DNA from: a virus
DNA: 32,894 nucleotides
Virus record (IMG/VR): IMGVR_UViG_3300032331_001208
Coordinates: 1-32,894 of that record
Strand: one strand, 5' to 3'
The notes beneath the pieces were generated by a model. It saw only the letters and a list, made by a program, of their open reading frames with translations. It ran no database searches and was not told where the DNA came from. The stretch's first letter is position 1. Every line of letters starts with the position of its first letter. Positions 16,905 to 24,503 of this stretch are shown here, in pieces. A program made the translations under genes and the position numbers.

Positions 16905-16963
16905 GGGTTTAACGCTAAACCCAGAAAGCTGAAGCCCTGATGAACGACGTTATCGCTAACGTC
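16905..16963 (-). promoter_or_regulatory. Pair of matched tetraloop hairpins before the scaffold gene
   Basis: Two perfect 18-nt palindromic hairpins lie 23 nt apart. Minus-strand reading gives GACGTTA-GCGA-TAACGTC (16946-16963) and GGGTTTA-GCGT-TAAACCC (16905-16922). Each has a 7-bp stem closed by T-A and a loop starting GCG; the first loop is a GNRA tetraloop. Neither is followed by a T run, so they are not ordinary terminators. They may be RNA processing or stability elements, or protein-binding sites. Confidence 0.6.
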
Positions 16964-16969
16964 AACCAA

Positions 16970-17209
16970 TTATTCTTGGGGAGCTTCCAGCTTCAGACCC
17001 ATCTCCACGAGGAACGAGCGTGCATCCGATAGAGCAGCCGCACGTCCGCAATTGTACGCCCTAGCCTCTGGAGTCAGTGCCGAATTAATTGCTGCGGAGA
17101 CCTCGTCTGCAATCAATTCACCTAGCACCTGCCGCAATGCACGGAGCACCGGCTCATGTTCACCCACACCACCCAGCGCCATCTTGAGCTGTTCGTCAGT
17201 CATTCTCAT
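16970..17209 (-). CDS. Small helical protein between portal and scaffold genes
   Basis: A 79-residue, mostly alpha-helical protein (MTDEQLKMALGGVGEH, then VLRALRQVLGELIADEVSAA and DARSFLVEMGLKLE). Its ATG overlaps the portal stop (ATGA); a second in-frame ATG two codons later is also possible. Small helical proteins are common at this place in podovirus head modules. Nothing in the sequence tells whether it is a structural or an assembly factor. Confidence 0.75.
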   Translation of the reverse strand: MRMTDEQLKMALGGVGEHEPVLRALRQVLGELIADEVSAAINSALTPEARAYNCGRAAALSDARSFLVEMGLKLEAPQE

Positions 17210-19314
17210 TGAGGAGTCGCTCCGGGTTGCACGCCAAGACGTCCAGTGACCGCGTTCTGCTGCTGTTGGACGCTGAATTGCAGGTTCTCCACGTACTTCT
17301 GCAGATTGGCTTGGAACAACGGATCCGCTTGAGCCTGCTGCTGGTATTTCGGGTTCGCCTGCAGGATCTGCTGCGCGAAGTTAAGCCTTGCTTGAGCTGT
17401 GGGATCGTTCTCACGCAGCTTCGGAGGATTGCCAAGGCTCATCAGGCCGAGTTCGTCGTTGGTCTCGTCGAACATCTTCTGCGATGCCGGTCCAGCCTCC
17501 ATAATCAACTCGTTAGCCAGAGTCGGATCAATCGCACGCAGCGCCAGACCCACGAGCTTGGTGCGATCCACAACGCCAACGCTGTCCAGCGGCAGAACGA
17601 GGCTAGAAAGCGCCTTGAGCTTCTCGGTCACAAGGTCGGTCTGCAGCTCCCTCACGTCGAACTTCAGCGAAACATCGAACTCTTGGACGTTGGTGCTCAG
17701 GGGAACGTTGCTGCCGGTGATACGAGCCACTTCCTCCGGCCCAGTGTACTGCAGCGTGAGGCTCAGGACCTGCCGGAACGCCTCGGTCCATCCATGCAGC
17801 CAGTTGTTCACCAGCCGTTGCTGCCGCATCTGGGTGAGCGCAGGCGGAACCTTCTCGGTAGGACGACCAAAGTACCGATCCACCTGAGTCTCAATGGCTG
17901 CGATGAGGTTAAACGCAACACTCGGCTCACGCGCAGGAGGCTGCATGAACGAGATTTCACCCGGACGCAGCACCGGAATCTGCACCGCAGGCCCAAGACG
18001 CAGGTTTCCGCCCCTCGTCTTCGGAACTTGAATCGGAGGAATCGTGTTGAGGCTCGTGTAGTCGAAGATCGAGTCGCGCTGGGCCTTGATTTCGTTCTGC
18101 CATGTCGCGCAGATCTCCGGAACGCCTCGGCTCTCGACGATCTTCCGATGGATCACCTCGCTGCGCCACACGATGAACGGATACTGACCGTGCTCGTAGT
18201 CGATCAGCTCGAACTTGCCCCACGAATCACCCACTTGTGGACAGAATACTGTACAGTAAACGCCCGGGACACCGTCTTCATCGAGCGCTTTCTGGTAGGC
18301 GTACACCACCTCGATCAGGTTCTCACGGTCCAACACCGCGTTGTTGGTCAGCCCAATGGTGTAGGTGTAGTCGCTGAAGTTGCTGAATCGTCCTCGGGTG
18401 GCAATCGCCTGCTTGGCCCATTCCTCATCCCATTCGTCGGTCTCGACATGCTGCATCACCTCGATCTCGGTCATGTAGCAACGACGAAACACCACACGCG
18501 CACTCTGGATGTCGGTCGTCTCCGGCGGGAACGCCAGCTCGTCGTATGGAGCCAATGCCGCAACGCTCGGAGAGTTCTTCACCAGCGTCGGCACGTAGAT
18601 CTCGCACTCACCTTTTTCACGAAGATCCTTCACGCACTCCAGAGCCTTGCGCTTCTTGAGATTCGGAAAAGCCGCCATGAGCAGCTCGGCCAACTGATCG
18701 GTGGCATCCGGATTGGCCAGCAGGTTCGGCAGGTCCGCCAGCACGCTGCCTTGAGGACTCTGCGCCGCGATCTGCATAAGCTGCTCGACCGTGACGTACT
18801 GCTCCTTCTGCCCAATCTCTTGCTGCCAGCTCACATGGCAACCGGCCCATCCGTAGGTCCACAGGTACTGGCTCAACAGCTCCACCTCTCGGGTCATGTC
18901 CGTGTAGAGCTTCTGGTTCATCACCCAGTCCATTAACGAGTGCGCCGTCACCGCGGTGTCCAGATTCCGCACGTTGGTGGGAGCAACACGCAGCATCGAG
19001 CGCCAGAAGGCCGTCGAGCACACGTCAACCAGCCCGTTCACGACCTCGTCAGCCAGCGGAATACGCGTATCGGAGGCACCGTCCCAAGGGAAAGCCATCT
19101 TCCCGTTGGGCTGATTGTCGTTCCACTTCTTGCCGTCCCCGCTCTGACCGTCCCAGCGGCAGTACCGGGTGTTCTCAGCCTGACCAACGCGAGTTCCAAG
19201 ACCATAGTCCGTGGCCGCACGACGCAGCTCCTCGTTCAACGCACCCACGTCCGGCGCGTCACCCACGTGCGCCATTGCATCCCCACTGGTCTTATAACTC
19301 GTCGCGTAATTCAT
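17206..19314 (-). CDS. Portal protein, P22-like
   Basis: A 702-residue protein from the ATG at 19314, chosen because AAGGG lies about 7 nt upstream and a longer open frame starts only at TTG. The sequence follows the P22-type portal pattern: WDGASDTRIPLADEVVNGLVD near residue 75, the TYGWAGCHVSWQQE strand, the FPNLKKRKALECVKDLREKG region, the DYEHGQYPFIVWRSEVIHRK wing and stem, and a Gln-rich C-terminal helix (FSVQQQQNAV) like the portal barrel. Its place between large terminase and scaffold is standard. It forms the dodecameric DNA entry pore. Confidence 0.85.
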   Translation of the reverse strand: MNYATSYKTSGDAMAHVGDAPDVGALNEELRRAATDYGLGTRVGQAENTRYCRWDGQSGDGKKWNDNQPNGKMAFPWDGASDTRIPLADEVVNGLVDVCSTAFWRSMLRVAPTNVRNLDTAVTAHSLMDWVMNQKLYTDMTREVELLSQYLWTYGWAGCHVSWQQEIGQKEQYVTVEQLMQIAAQSPQGSVLADLPNLLANPDATDQLAELLMAAFPNLKKRKALECVKDLREKGECEIYVPTLVKNSPSVAALAPYDELAFPPETTDIQSARVVFRRCYMTEIEVMQHVETDEWDEEWAKQAIATRGRFSNFSDYTYTIGLTNNAVLDRENLIEVVYAYQKALDEDGVPGVYCTVFCPQVGDSWGKFELIDYEHGQYPFIVWRSEVIHRKIVESRGVPEICATWQNEIKAQRDSIFDYTSLNTIPPIQVPKTRGGNLRLGPAVQIPVLRPGEISFMQPPAREPSVAFNLIAAIETQVDRYFGRPTEKVPPALTQMRQQRLVNNWLHGWTEAFRQVLSLTLQYTGPEEVARITGSNVPLSTNVQEFDVSLKFDVRELQTDLVTEKLKALSSLVLPLDSVGVVDRTKLVGLALRAIDPTLANELIMEAGPASQKMFDETNDELGLMSLGNPPKLRENDPTAQARLNFAQQILQANPKYQQQAQADPLFQANLQKYVENLQFSVQQQQNAVTGRLGVQPGATPQ

Positions 19315-19352
19315 CCGAAGCCCTTTGGTCTGTTTGCACTGAAAAAGCAATG

Positions 19353-21170
19353 CTAATACCCCCCTCCGCCGTAGCTATCCAAACCACCGGCACCCACATG
19401 CTCGATCTTTGAGATCAAAAGCATGCCCAAGCAGTCTATCGGATCCTTGGATGCACCTTTCTGACCATCCCTTCCCGTATGCTCTGACATGCACCAGATC
19501 AGATTGTGCAGGTCGTCCACCACGTAGAGCCTCGGCTCATTCAGTGATGTCAGTGGCTTGGTCGCGTCATAGCTCAGGTCGGAATTGATCGCCGCCGTCC
19601 TCTGGTCCACAGGCACGCCCGGCGCAGGAATAAACGCCATTCCATCGTCCTGATCGCTAGGCTCGGCTAGTAGGTCAATCAATGTTGTACCACCCTGCTC
19701 GCTCAATGCCGGACTGCCACCCGCTCTAGGGTCAATCAGCCGCATCACCGGCTCCCCACGGCCAATCTCATCCTCGATGGTGCGGAACAACTGCCGGTAC
19801 TCGATCACGCTCCGACCCGCTTCTAGCGTTTGCGCTGGACCCGGTTTTCCGTCCGCCTTCTCACTCGGCAGCGCCCACTCTCCGTACCCGGTGAAGTCTG
19901 GGAACTCACGTACCACCACCTTGCGCCCATCCTCGTAGACCAGCATCCACAGGCAGTACCAGTTCCTAGATCCAGCCGGGTCGCAGACCATGTATAAGGT
20001 ACCCCCATCAGGAATCTTGCTTCTAGGGATGCAGTGCGTCTCCGGCCGGAACCTCGCGAATGCCTTACCGATGTTGTCCGATGCCCAGCCGTAGGCACGC
20101 GTCAGGATCTGCCCCATCGGCGCACCCACCAGCTTGGACTTCATCTCGTCCCACGGGTTGTACGGGTTGTCCTCGCTGAAGAAGAAGACCGTGCTCCGAT
20201 TCATCTTCTCCAGCCGCATCACCCTCGGAGCCTTGCCCATCGGCCAAGTGGGTAGTCCCTGCTTGCCTTTGAGCATCTGCCCAGCATGCCACTCGGTGAT
20301 CGCCGCACCCCCCGTGAACTCCTTGTAGACTGACGCCACACCCTCGAGCGGAGTCTGCGTCACCAGCAGCTTACCCCTACGTGTAACCAGCCGGTACCTC
20401 AGCGTATCTACCCAGCTCTGCGGCACCAGCTCGTCGCACCAGATCAGATCCGCCTCACGGCCTTCAATGGTGTTCTCAGACTGCGTGTAGTTCAGGAAGT
20501 CACAGCGGCTACCGTTAGGCAGGATGAAGGAGCCATCCGTGAAGCCGTTCTTCCTCGAGTAGTTCAGATAGTGGATCTTGCCCTTCTTCGTAGCCCGCAG
20601 ACTCACCGGAAGATAGTTGTAGATCGCAGGCTGCTGCACCGTGACTGAGGTGGCGTTGGACGTATGGCAGCAGAGCACGTTGACGTTCTCCTTGCTCAAC
20701 AGCGTCTCCACCACCCGCCTAGCTGCCCATAGCGTCTTCCCTGCCCGGTTGCCACCAGAGATCAGAAGCTCCGAACACTCAGCCCAGACCCGGTTCGCCA
20801 TCTCCCAGTGGTCCGGGACGAAGCCGTAGGTGAAAGGATCAGCCTTCTCCAAGAGACATAACTGAGTCCGCTGGTCGCGCAACTCCAACGCTCTAGGATG
20901 CTGCGCGCTGACCTTCGGGATGACCGGATGCTCCGGCTGACTGTTGGTCCATTCGATCTGGTGCTTCTCGCTACAGAATCGGCCAGTCTCACGGTCAGGG
21001 ACAAACGACCGGGAGCAGATGAGACACTTGCGGGGAAGGAACTTGGACTGTCGAAGGGGACGGTTTGCAAAGTTTTTTCCGATTGGGGAATGCGTCACCG
21101 TTGAGCGCCCAGCCGAATGCTCGACCCCCTCCCCCCCGTTCTGGCCATTAGCTGCACTTGAATCGTTCAT
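19353..21170 (-). CDS. terL: Terminase large subunit with N-terminal zinc-finger-like motif
   Basis: A 605-residue packaging motor. Walker A is SGGNRAGKT at residues 138-146 and Walker B is LIWCDE at 242-247, with the catalytic Glu following Asp. The C-terminal RNase-H-type nuclease shows the expected acidic clusters: VCDPAG, LIDPRAGGSP and KDPIDCLGML. Unusually, residues 49-70 read C-x2-C-x13-C-x3-H (C49, C52, C66, H70), a treble-clef or zinc-ribbon-like element before the ATPase domain. The Gly/Tyr-rich tail (DSYGGGGY) is probably disordered. A zinc-bearing N-terminus could bind DNA or the small subunit; that is inference. Confidence 0.9.
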   Translation of the reverse strand: MNDSSAANGQNGGEGVEHSAGRSTVTHSPIGKNFANRPLRQSKFLPRKCLICSRSFVPDRETGRFCSEKHQIEWTNSQPEHPVIPKVSAQHPRALELRDQRTQLCLLEKADPFTYGFVPDHWEMANRVWAECSELLISGGNRAGKTLWAARRVVETLLSKENVNVLCCHTSNATSVTVQQPAIYNYLPVSLRATKKGKIHYLNYSRKNGFTDGSFILPNGSRCDFLNYTQSENTIEGREADLIWCDELVPQSWVDTLRYRLVTRRGKLLVTQTPLEGVASVYKEFTGGAAITEWHAGQMLKGKQGLPTWPMGKAPRVMRLEKMNRSTVFFFSEDNPYNPWDEMKSKLVGAPMGQILTRAYGWASDNIGKAFARFRPETHCIPRSKIPDGGTLYMVCDPAGSRNWYCLWMLVYEDGRKVVVREFPDFTGYGEWALPSEKADGKPGPAQTLEAGRSVIEYRQLFRTIEDEIGRGEPVMRLIDPRAGGSPALSEQGGTTLIDLLAEPSDQDDGMAFIPAPGVPVDQRTAAINSDLSYDATKPLTSLNEPRLYVVDDLHNLIWCMSEHTGRDGQKGASKDPIDCLGMLLISKIEHVGAGGLDSYGGGGY

Positions 21171-21212
21171 AAGCTCAGCTAAAGTGAATATAATACTTAT
21201 TGGGCAAGTTCG
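21171..21212 (-). promoter_or_regulatory. AT-rich spacer before the large terminase, weak promoter candidate
   Basis: The 42-nt gap contains the AT-rich string AAGTATTATATTCAC on the minus strand, with TATTAT as a possible -10. No convincing -35 was found at 16-18 nt. I list it because most neighbouring genes overlap and this gap is unusually A+T-rich. Function unproven. Confidence 0.25.
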
Positions 21213-21842
21213 TCACGACGCGTCTGGCATGACTTCCTCGTTGGTTTCAACCTCGATGGCATCCGACTTGCTTCCCGTCTTAAGCTCCTTCATCAGGTCT
21301 CGATGGGTAGTCGTTAACGATAAAGAAGCGTGAATTGACGTGGGTTGGCCCTTCATAATCCCCAGCTTGTCGGTCAAGATTGCCACCGATATGGGAACTG
21401 TGCGTGAATCAATCTCGTCCATCCCTGTCTGCGCCAAGAGTTTAGTACCTTTCCAAATAGCTACCTCCATAAATGACATTACGTCACTCTTCCACGCCTC
21501 TTCGGTTTCTGGGTAGTCCGATGGTACTTTGACGCCTCTAATGAGCTTGAAGGCTGTTCCGTTAGCCAGCCCTGTCTGGTCCGCTATCTTCGCCAGAGGT
21601 TGGTTGGTCAGGACACCTTCCACGACGGTATCTGCGATGTCTTGTGTGAGCTTGGAGTTGTGATGCTGTCCGGGGTGCAGTGTGACCTTATAGTCGTGTT
21701 CTTCGGCCAGAGCCCTGATCTTATCCGCTAGGGCCTTCGGACAGCGTGGATCGTCACGTAGGGCCCAAGAAACCATGTTCCGGTCCGTGTTGGCCAGCTT
21801 GGCTAGGGTGTTCTGCGAGACTGCCTTGGTGGGCTTACCCAT
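21213..21842 (-). CDS. Terminase small subunit candidate with LacI-type HTH
   Basis: A 209-residue protein directly before the large terminase. Residues about 8-52 (SQNTLAKLANTDRNMVSWAL, then CPKALADKIRALAEEHDY) closely resemble the LacI-type headpiece HTH, where the second helix normally reads V-S-x-A-L. A second HTH-like segment follows at about 82-102 (PLAKIADQTGLANGTAFKLI). The C-terminal half has VAILTDKLGIMKGQPT, a helix seen in phage small-terminase-like proteins, and an acidic tail. Position and tail favour a DNA-recognition subunit for packaging. A transcription regulator cannot be excluded. Its ATG overlaps the stop of the glycosyltransferase gene. Confidence 0.65.
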   Translation of the reverse strand: MGKPTKAVSQNTLAKLANTDRNMVSWALRDDPRCPKALADKIRALAEEHDYKVTLHPGQHHNSKLTQDIADTVVEGVLTNQPLAKIADQTGLANGTAFKLIRGVKVPSDYPETEEAWKSDVMSFMEVAIWKGTKLLAQTGMDEIDSRTVPISVAILTDKLGIMKGQPTSIHASLSLTTTHRDLMKELKTGSKSDAIEVETNEEVMPDAS

Positions 21843-22558
21843 CAGAGCGTGAAGTTGAAGTCACCCCAGTGTCTGAGCTTCTCAATTGGGGTATACATGT
21901 ATTGCTTGACCCCAGCGAGTGTGAGCCGGGCTGAGGCTGCGTAGTCCTCGGAGAGGTAGTCCTTACCCTTGTCGCACTCTAGGAGGAATGGGAGCCAGAG
22001 TGTCGGGAACATGCCTGCCATCTCGTCGTTAGCCCAGTCTATGCGATAGGGATGCGGCACGGCATCGGTGGCTAGGATCTCTAGGGATTGCTCTAGGGCC
22101 TTTCTGGGTATGGCTACGGCACCAGAGGCGAAAAACAGGATGGGTGTGAGGCTGGGCTCATACTCCAGTGGAGTAGCCTCAGGCTTGGGGCGATAGGCTG
22201 GCCTAGGGGGTAGTGCCCTGCAGGAATAGGGCATACAGACCGCAGCTTGGTGCTTGTGCGCTAGCTCCGCCATGATCATCAGGTCCGCTGTGCCGAACTG
22301 GATGTCGTGGTCTAACTGGATCCAGATATCTTTGTCATCATCGAGGAAGAACTTGGTAGCTCTACACCTCGAACGAGAGATTAACGCATCCTCTCTGATA
22401 GTACGCAATGCAGCGTAGCGAGTACGTTGTGCAAAGTAATTAGCGAGATCTATCCAAGAGGTGAGTACCGCTGAGTGCATATCACCATAAGCATAGCAGG
22501 TAACATGTACCGACGGTGGCTTCTCGATGATATCCACTGATTTGATCTTATTAGACAT
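21842..22558 (-). CDS. Glycosyltransferase-like protein (GT-A fold)
   Basis: A 238-residue protein. It shows a DxD metal/nucleotide-sugar motif (D83-H84-D85 in IWIQLDHDIQFG), a later GAVAIPRKALE strand-turn as in GT-A enzymes, and an LSEDYAASARLTLAG segment with the acidic pair expected of the catalytic base region, before a Trp-containing C-terminus (LRHWGDFNF). Phage enzymes of this type modify phage DNA, virion proteins or host surface glycans; the sequence does not say which. It is odd in lying between replication and packaging genes. An AT-rich direct repeat precedes it. Confidence 0.7.
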   Translation of the reverse strand: MSNKIKSVDIIEKPPSVHVTCYAYGDMHSAVLTSWIDLANYFAQRTRYAALRTIREDALISRSRCRATKFFLDDDKDIWIQLDHDIQFGTADLMIMAELAHKHQAAVCMPYSCRALPPRPAYRPKPEATPLEYEPSLTPILFFASGAVAIPRKALEQSLEILATDAVPHPYRIDWANDEMAGMFPTLWLPFLLECDKGKDYLSEDYAASARLTLAGVKQYMYTPIEKLRHWGDFNFTL

Positions 22559-22559
22559 A

Positions 22560-22586
22560 TATACTTAGTGTATAACTATACTTAGT
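22560..22586. repeat. AT-rich direct repeat before the glycosyltransferase gene
   Basis: The 10-mer TATACTTAGT occurs twice (22560-22569 and 22577-22586), exactly 17 bp apart, in an otherwise A+T-rich 30-bp stretch spanning the stop of the 73-residue gene and the next start. TATACT and TATACA resemble -10 boxes, so this could be a promoter or operator for the packaging/structural genes. No clear -35 was identified. Confidence 0.4.
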
Positions 22587-22803
22587 TCATTACCTTCTCT
22601 ATCATTGCATTAAGATATGACTCCGGAGCAACACGAATATGCTCAAAGCCACGGATGATGAGCTTATAGGCTGGGTCACTGTCCGACATGGAGAACCTAG
22701 CGGCTACCTGCTCTGGTGAGGCGCTGCCTGCTCTGACGCTACGGACTACCCAATCCCGGTAGGAGGGTGGTATCATACGTAGTGCGTACTCTAGCTCTTC
22801 CAT
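22582..22803 (-). CDS. Small helical protein, possible HTH, uncharacterised
   Basis: A 73-residue protein from the ATG at 22803. It has a helical layout (EELEYALRMIPPSYRDWVVR, then ASPEQVAARFSMSDSD) where the middle part SPEQVAARFSMSDSDPAYKLI could be a helix-turn-helix, and a C-terminal helix LNAMIEKVMN. I do not recognise a family. It lies downstream of a 99-nt non-coding gap holding an inverted repeat. Confidence 0.6.
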   Translation of the reverse strand: MEELEYALRMIPPSYRDWVVRSVRAGSASPEQVAARFSMSDSDPAYKLIIRGFEHIRVAPESYLNAMIEKVMN

Positions 22804-22902
22804 GGGATGCTGTTTCTTGGAGCGGCAATGCCCCTAGGAGGCGTTTTGATCTCTGGCGAGGGTCACCATAGCGCAACTCATCTCCTAGGGGCTTGTAGGG
22901 GC
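22804..22902. repeat. Non-coding gap with 11-bp perfect inverted repeat
   Basis: Arms GCCCCTAGGAG (22830-22840) and CTCCTAGGGGC (22882-22892) are exact reverse complements, 41 nt apart; each contains the palindrome CCTAGG. Next to one arm the heptamer AAGCCCC is repeated on the minus strand. No convincing gene fills the gap: one frame reads only 15 codons. The arms may form a long-range stem in the transcript or be paired protein sites. Confidence 0.5.
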
Positions 22903-23178
22903 TTAGAACAGGTCGTCGGCTACGGGCTGGGTTCCGCCGGTAGGATGACCTTGGGGTTGGGGAGCCTTGGTCGAGTGCTTCCAACTCCCGATGATGGGTC
23001 CACGTTCACCTCGGTCACGGGCTTCCTTGGAGACGCCTTGGACGATGAATCCATCGTTGCCGTACTTGTCGGGTCCACCTTTGGATTCCAGAAGTGTCAC
23101 TTCAAGGAACTTACCGGTCTTACCCTCATACAGATACTGTTTATCTACTTTGCTGACGTTAATGTTGCATCTAATCAT
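22903..23178 (-). CDS. SSB-like protein with acidic C-terminal tip
   Basis: A 91-residue protein next to the replicative helicase. The first about 65 residues are strand-rich (MIRCNINVSKVDKQYLYEG, KFLEVTLLESKGG, DGFIVQGVSKEA) and fit a single small OB-like barrel. A Pro/Gly/Gln-rich linker follows, and the last residues are ADDLF, like the DDxPF tip by which SSB proteins recruit partners. The leader is A/C-rich with AACATAACATAACATG and no Shine-Dalgarno. Binding of single-stranded DNA is inferred from fold pattern, acidic tip and context. It is short for a classical SSB. Confidence 0.6.
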   Translation of the reverse strand: MIRCNINVSKVDKQYLYEGKTGKFLEVTLLESKGGPDKYGNDGFIVQGVSKEARDRGERGPIIGSWKHSTKAPQPQGHPTGGTQPVADDLF

Positions 23179-23198
23179 GTTATGTTATGTTGTGTTGT

Positions 23199-24503
23199 TT
23201 ACGAATCCTGCAACAGCGCAGGTTCAAATCTACAATAGGCACCTTCGTAGTGGCATGTCACCAGTCCACACTCGCCGTCTCGTTGCTTTGCGATTGATAT
23301 GGTTGCCTCACCTCTTGGTTCTACTCGGTTGCGATCTAGCAGTAGGACTGTGTCTGCGTCTCGTTCGATCTGTCCGGAGTCTGCTAGGTCTGAGAGTCTT
23401 GGCTTGCGTCCCTTCTCCTTCTCGGATTCACGGTTGAGCTGTGCGAGAGCCAACATAGCCACTCCAGTTGAAGCTGCACAAGCCTTCAGCGTTCCGGATA
23501 CCTCGGCCACCTCGTAGGTTCGTTTCTCGTAGCGTCCGCTTGCGCCGATCTTCTGGAGGTAGTCCACGATGACCAGCTTGACGCCATGCTTCCGGACAGC
23601 TCTTCGGATGGCTGAGGTTACCGTTCCGATCTTAGCCCCGGCGGATAGGTCTAGGAAGTGGATCGGGGAGTTCTTGATCTTGATGTTGGCCGCTTGGATC
23701 CGGGCCATGTCGCTGTCCTTGAGTTGACCCGTCTTGATCGACTGCATGGATACCCCGGAGATGCACGAGACGAGGCGTCTTGTGATGGCATTGGTGGACA
23801 TCTCGCAAGACACGAACAGGGTGGGGACTTTGTGCAGCACCGTAGCGTTGGCCACGATGGAGGTGCCCATGGCTGTCTTGCCGATACTTGGACGTGCAGC
23901 GACTAGGGTCAGCTCGCGGTATTGCAGGCCGTCGAGCATGGAGTCGAGCCTTGGGATGCCAGTCGGCACGCCGCTTAGTTCGCCATTGCGCTTCCAGCGT
24001 TCCTGTGTGGCCTCGATGAAGCTGACGATGGCATCCTTGGCACTGCAGGAGTCGGTCTGTGGTGCCGAGTCTAGGACCATTCCGGATTCAACCTGCTTGA
24101 GCACCTCGTCGATGCTGACCGCAGAGTTCCCAGAGCCTTCGATGATCTTGGATCCGAGTTCTCTCAGTTTACGACGTAGGTGCGCCTCGCGTATGCCGTC
24201 CGCGAAGTAGCTGACCATGCTGGCTGATGGACACGCGGACATGGCCTCTGCCCAAGTGGCCATCGGGATCTCCAATGAACCGTGAGCTTTGTTCCACTCC
24301 TTGGTTAGCCTCTCCACGGACGCCGGTTGGTTCTGGCGCACCAGTCCGGCTATAAGCTCCAGAGTGAACCTGACGTCCTCGTTGACCAGCATCTCCGGCT
24401 GAACCAAGGAGACCACCTCAGATGCCACGTCCGTGTCTCCCGAAAGACATGCCCCGAGGATTCCCAGCTCATCCTTAGGCGCGAAGTAGGCGTCCGAGTT
24501 CAT
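23199..24503 (-). CDS. dnaB: Replicative DNA helicase, DnaB-like
   Basis: A 434-residue hexameric helicase. The N-terminal about 110 residues are the DnaB helical domain (LGILGACLSGDTD, FTLELIAGLVRQNQ). The RecA-type domain has Walker A ARPSIGKTA at residues 203-211, FVSCEMS at 230-236, Walker B VIVDYLQ at 311-317, and ALAQLNRESE with SGQIERDADTVLLLDR near the end, the standard DnaB motif order. It would unwind the phage fork. Its ATG overlaps the stop of the loader-like gene (ATGA), so loader and helicase are coupled. Confidence 0.9.
   Translation of the reverse strand: MNSDAYFAPKDELGILGACLSGDTDVASEVVSLVQPEMLVNEDVRFTLELIAGLVRQNQPASVERLTKEWNKAHGSLEIPMATWAEAMSACPSASMVSYFADGIREAHLRRKLRELGSKIIEGSGNSAVSIDEVLKQVESGMVLDSAPQTDSCSAKDAIVSFIEATQERWKRNGELSGVPTGIPRLDSMLDGLQYRELTLVAARPSIGKTAMGTSIVANATVLHKVPTLFVSCEMSTNAITRRLVSCISGVSMQSIKTGQLKDSDMARIQAANIKIKNSPIHFLDLSAGAKIGTVTSAIRRAVRKHGVKLVIVDYLQKIGASGRYEKRTYEVAEVSGTLKACAASTGVAMLALAQLNRESEKEKGRKPRLSDLADSGQIERDADTVLLLDRNRVEPRGEATISIAKQRDGECGLVTCHYEGAYCRFEPALLQDS

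Noticed and set aside
17209-18936. Long plus-strand open frame of 575 codons opposite the portal gene
   Set aside because: It is a shadow of the minus-strand portal gene: His/Leu/Arg-rich with no domain, while the other strand has a clear family match.
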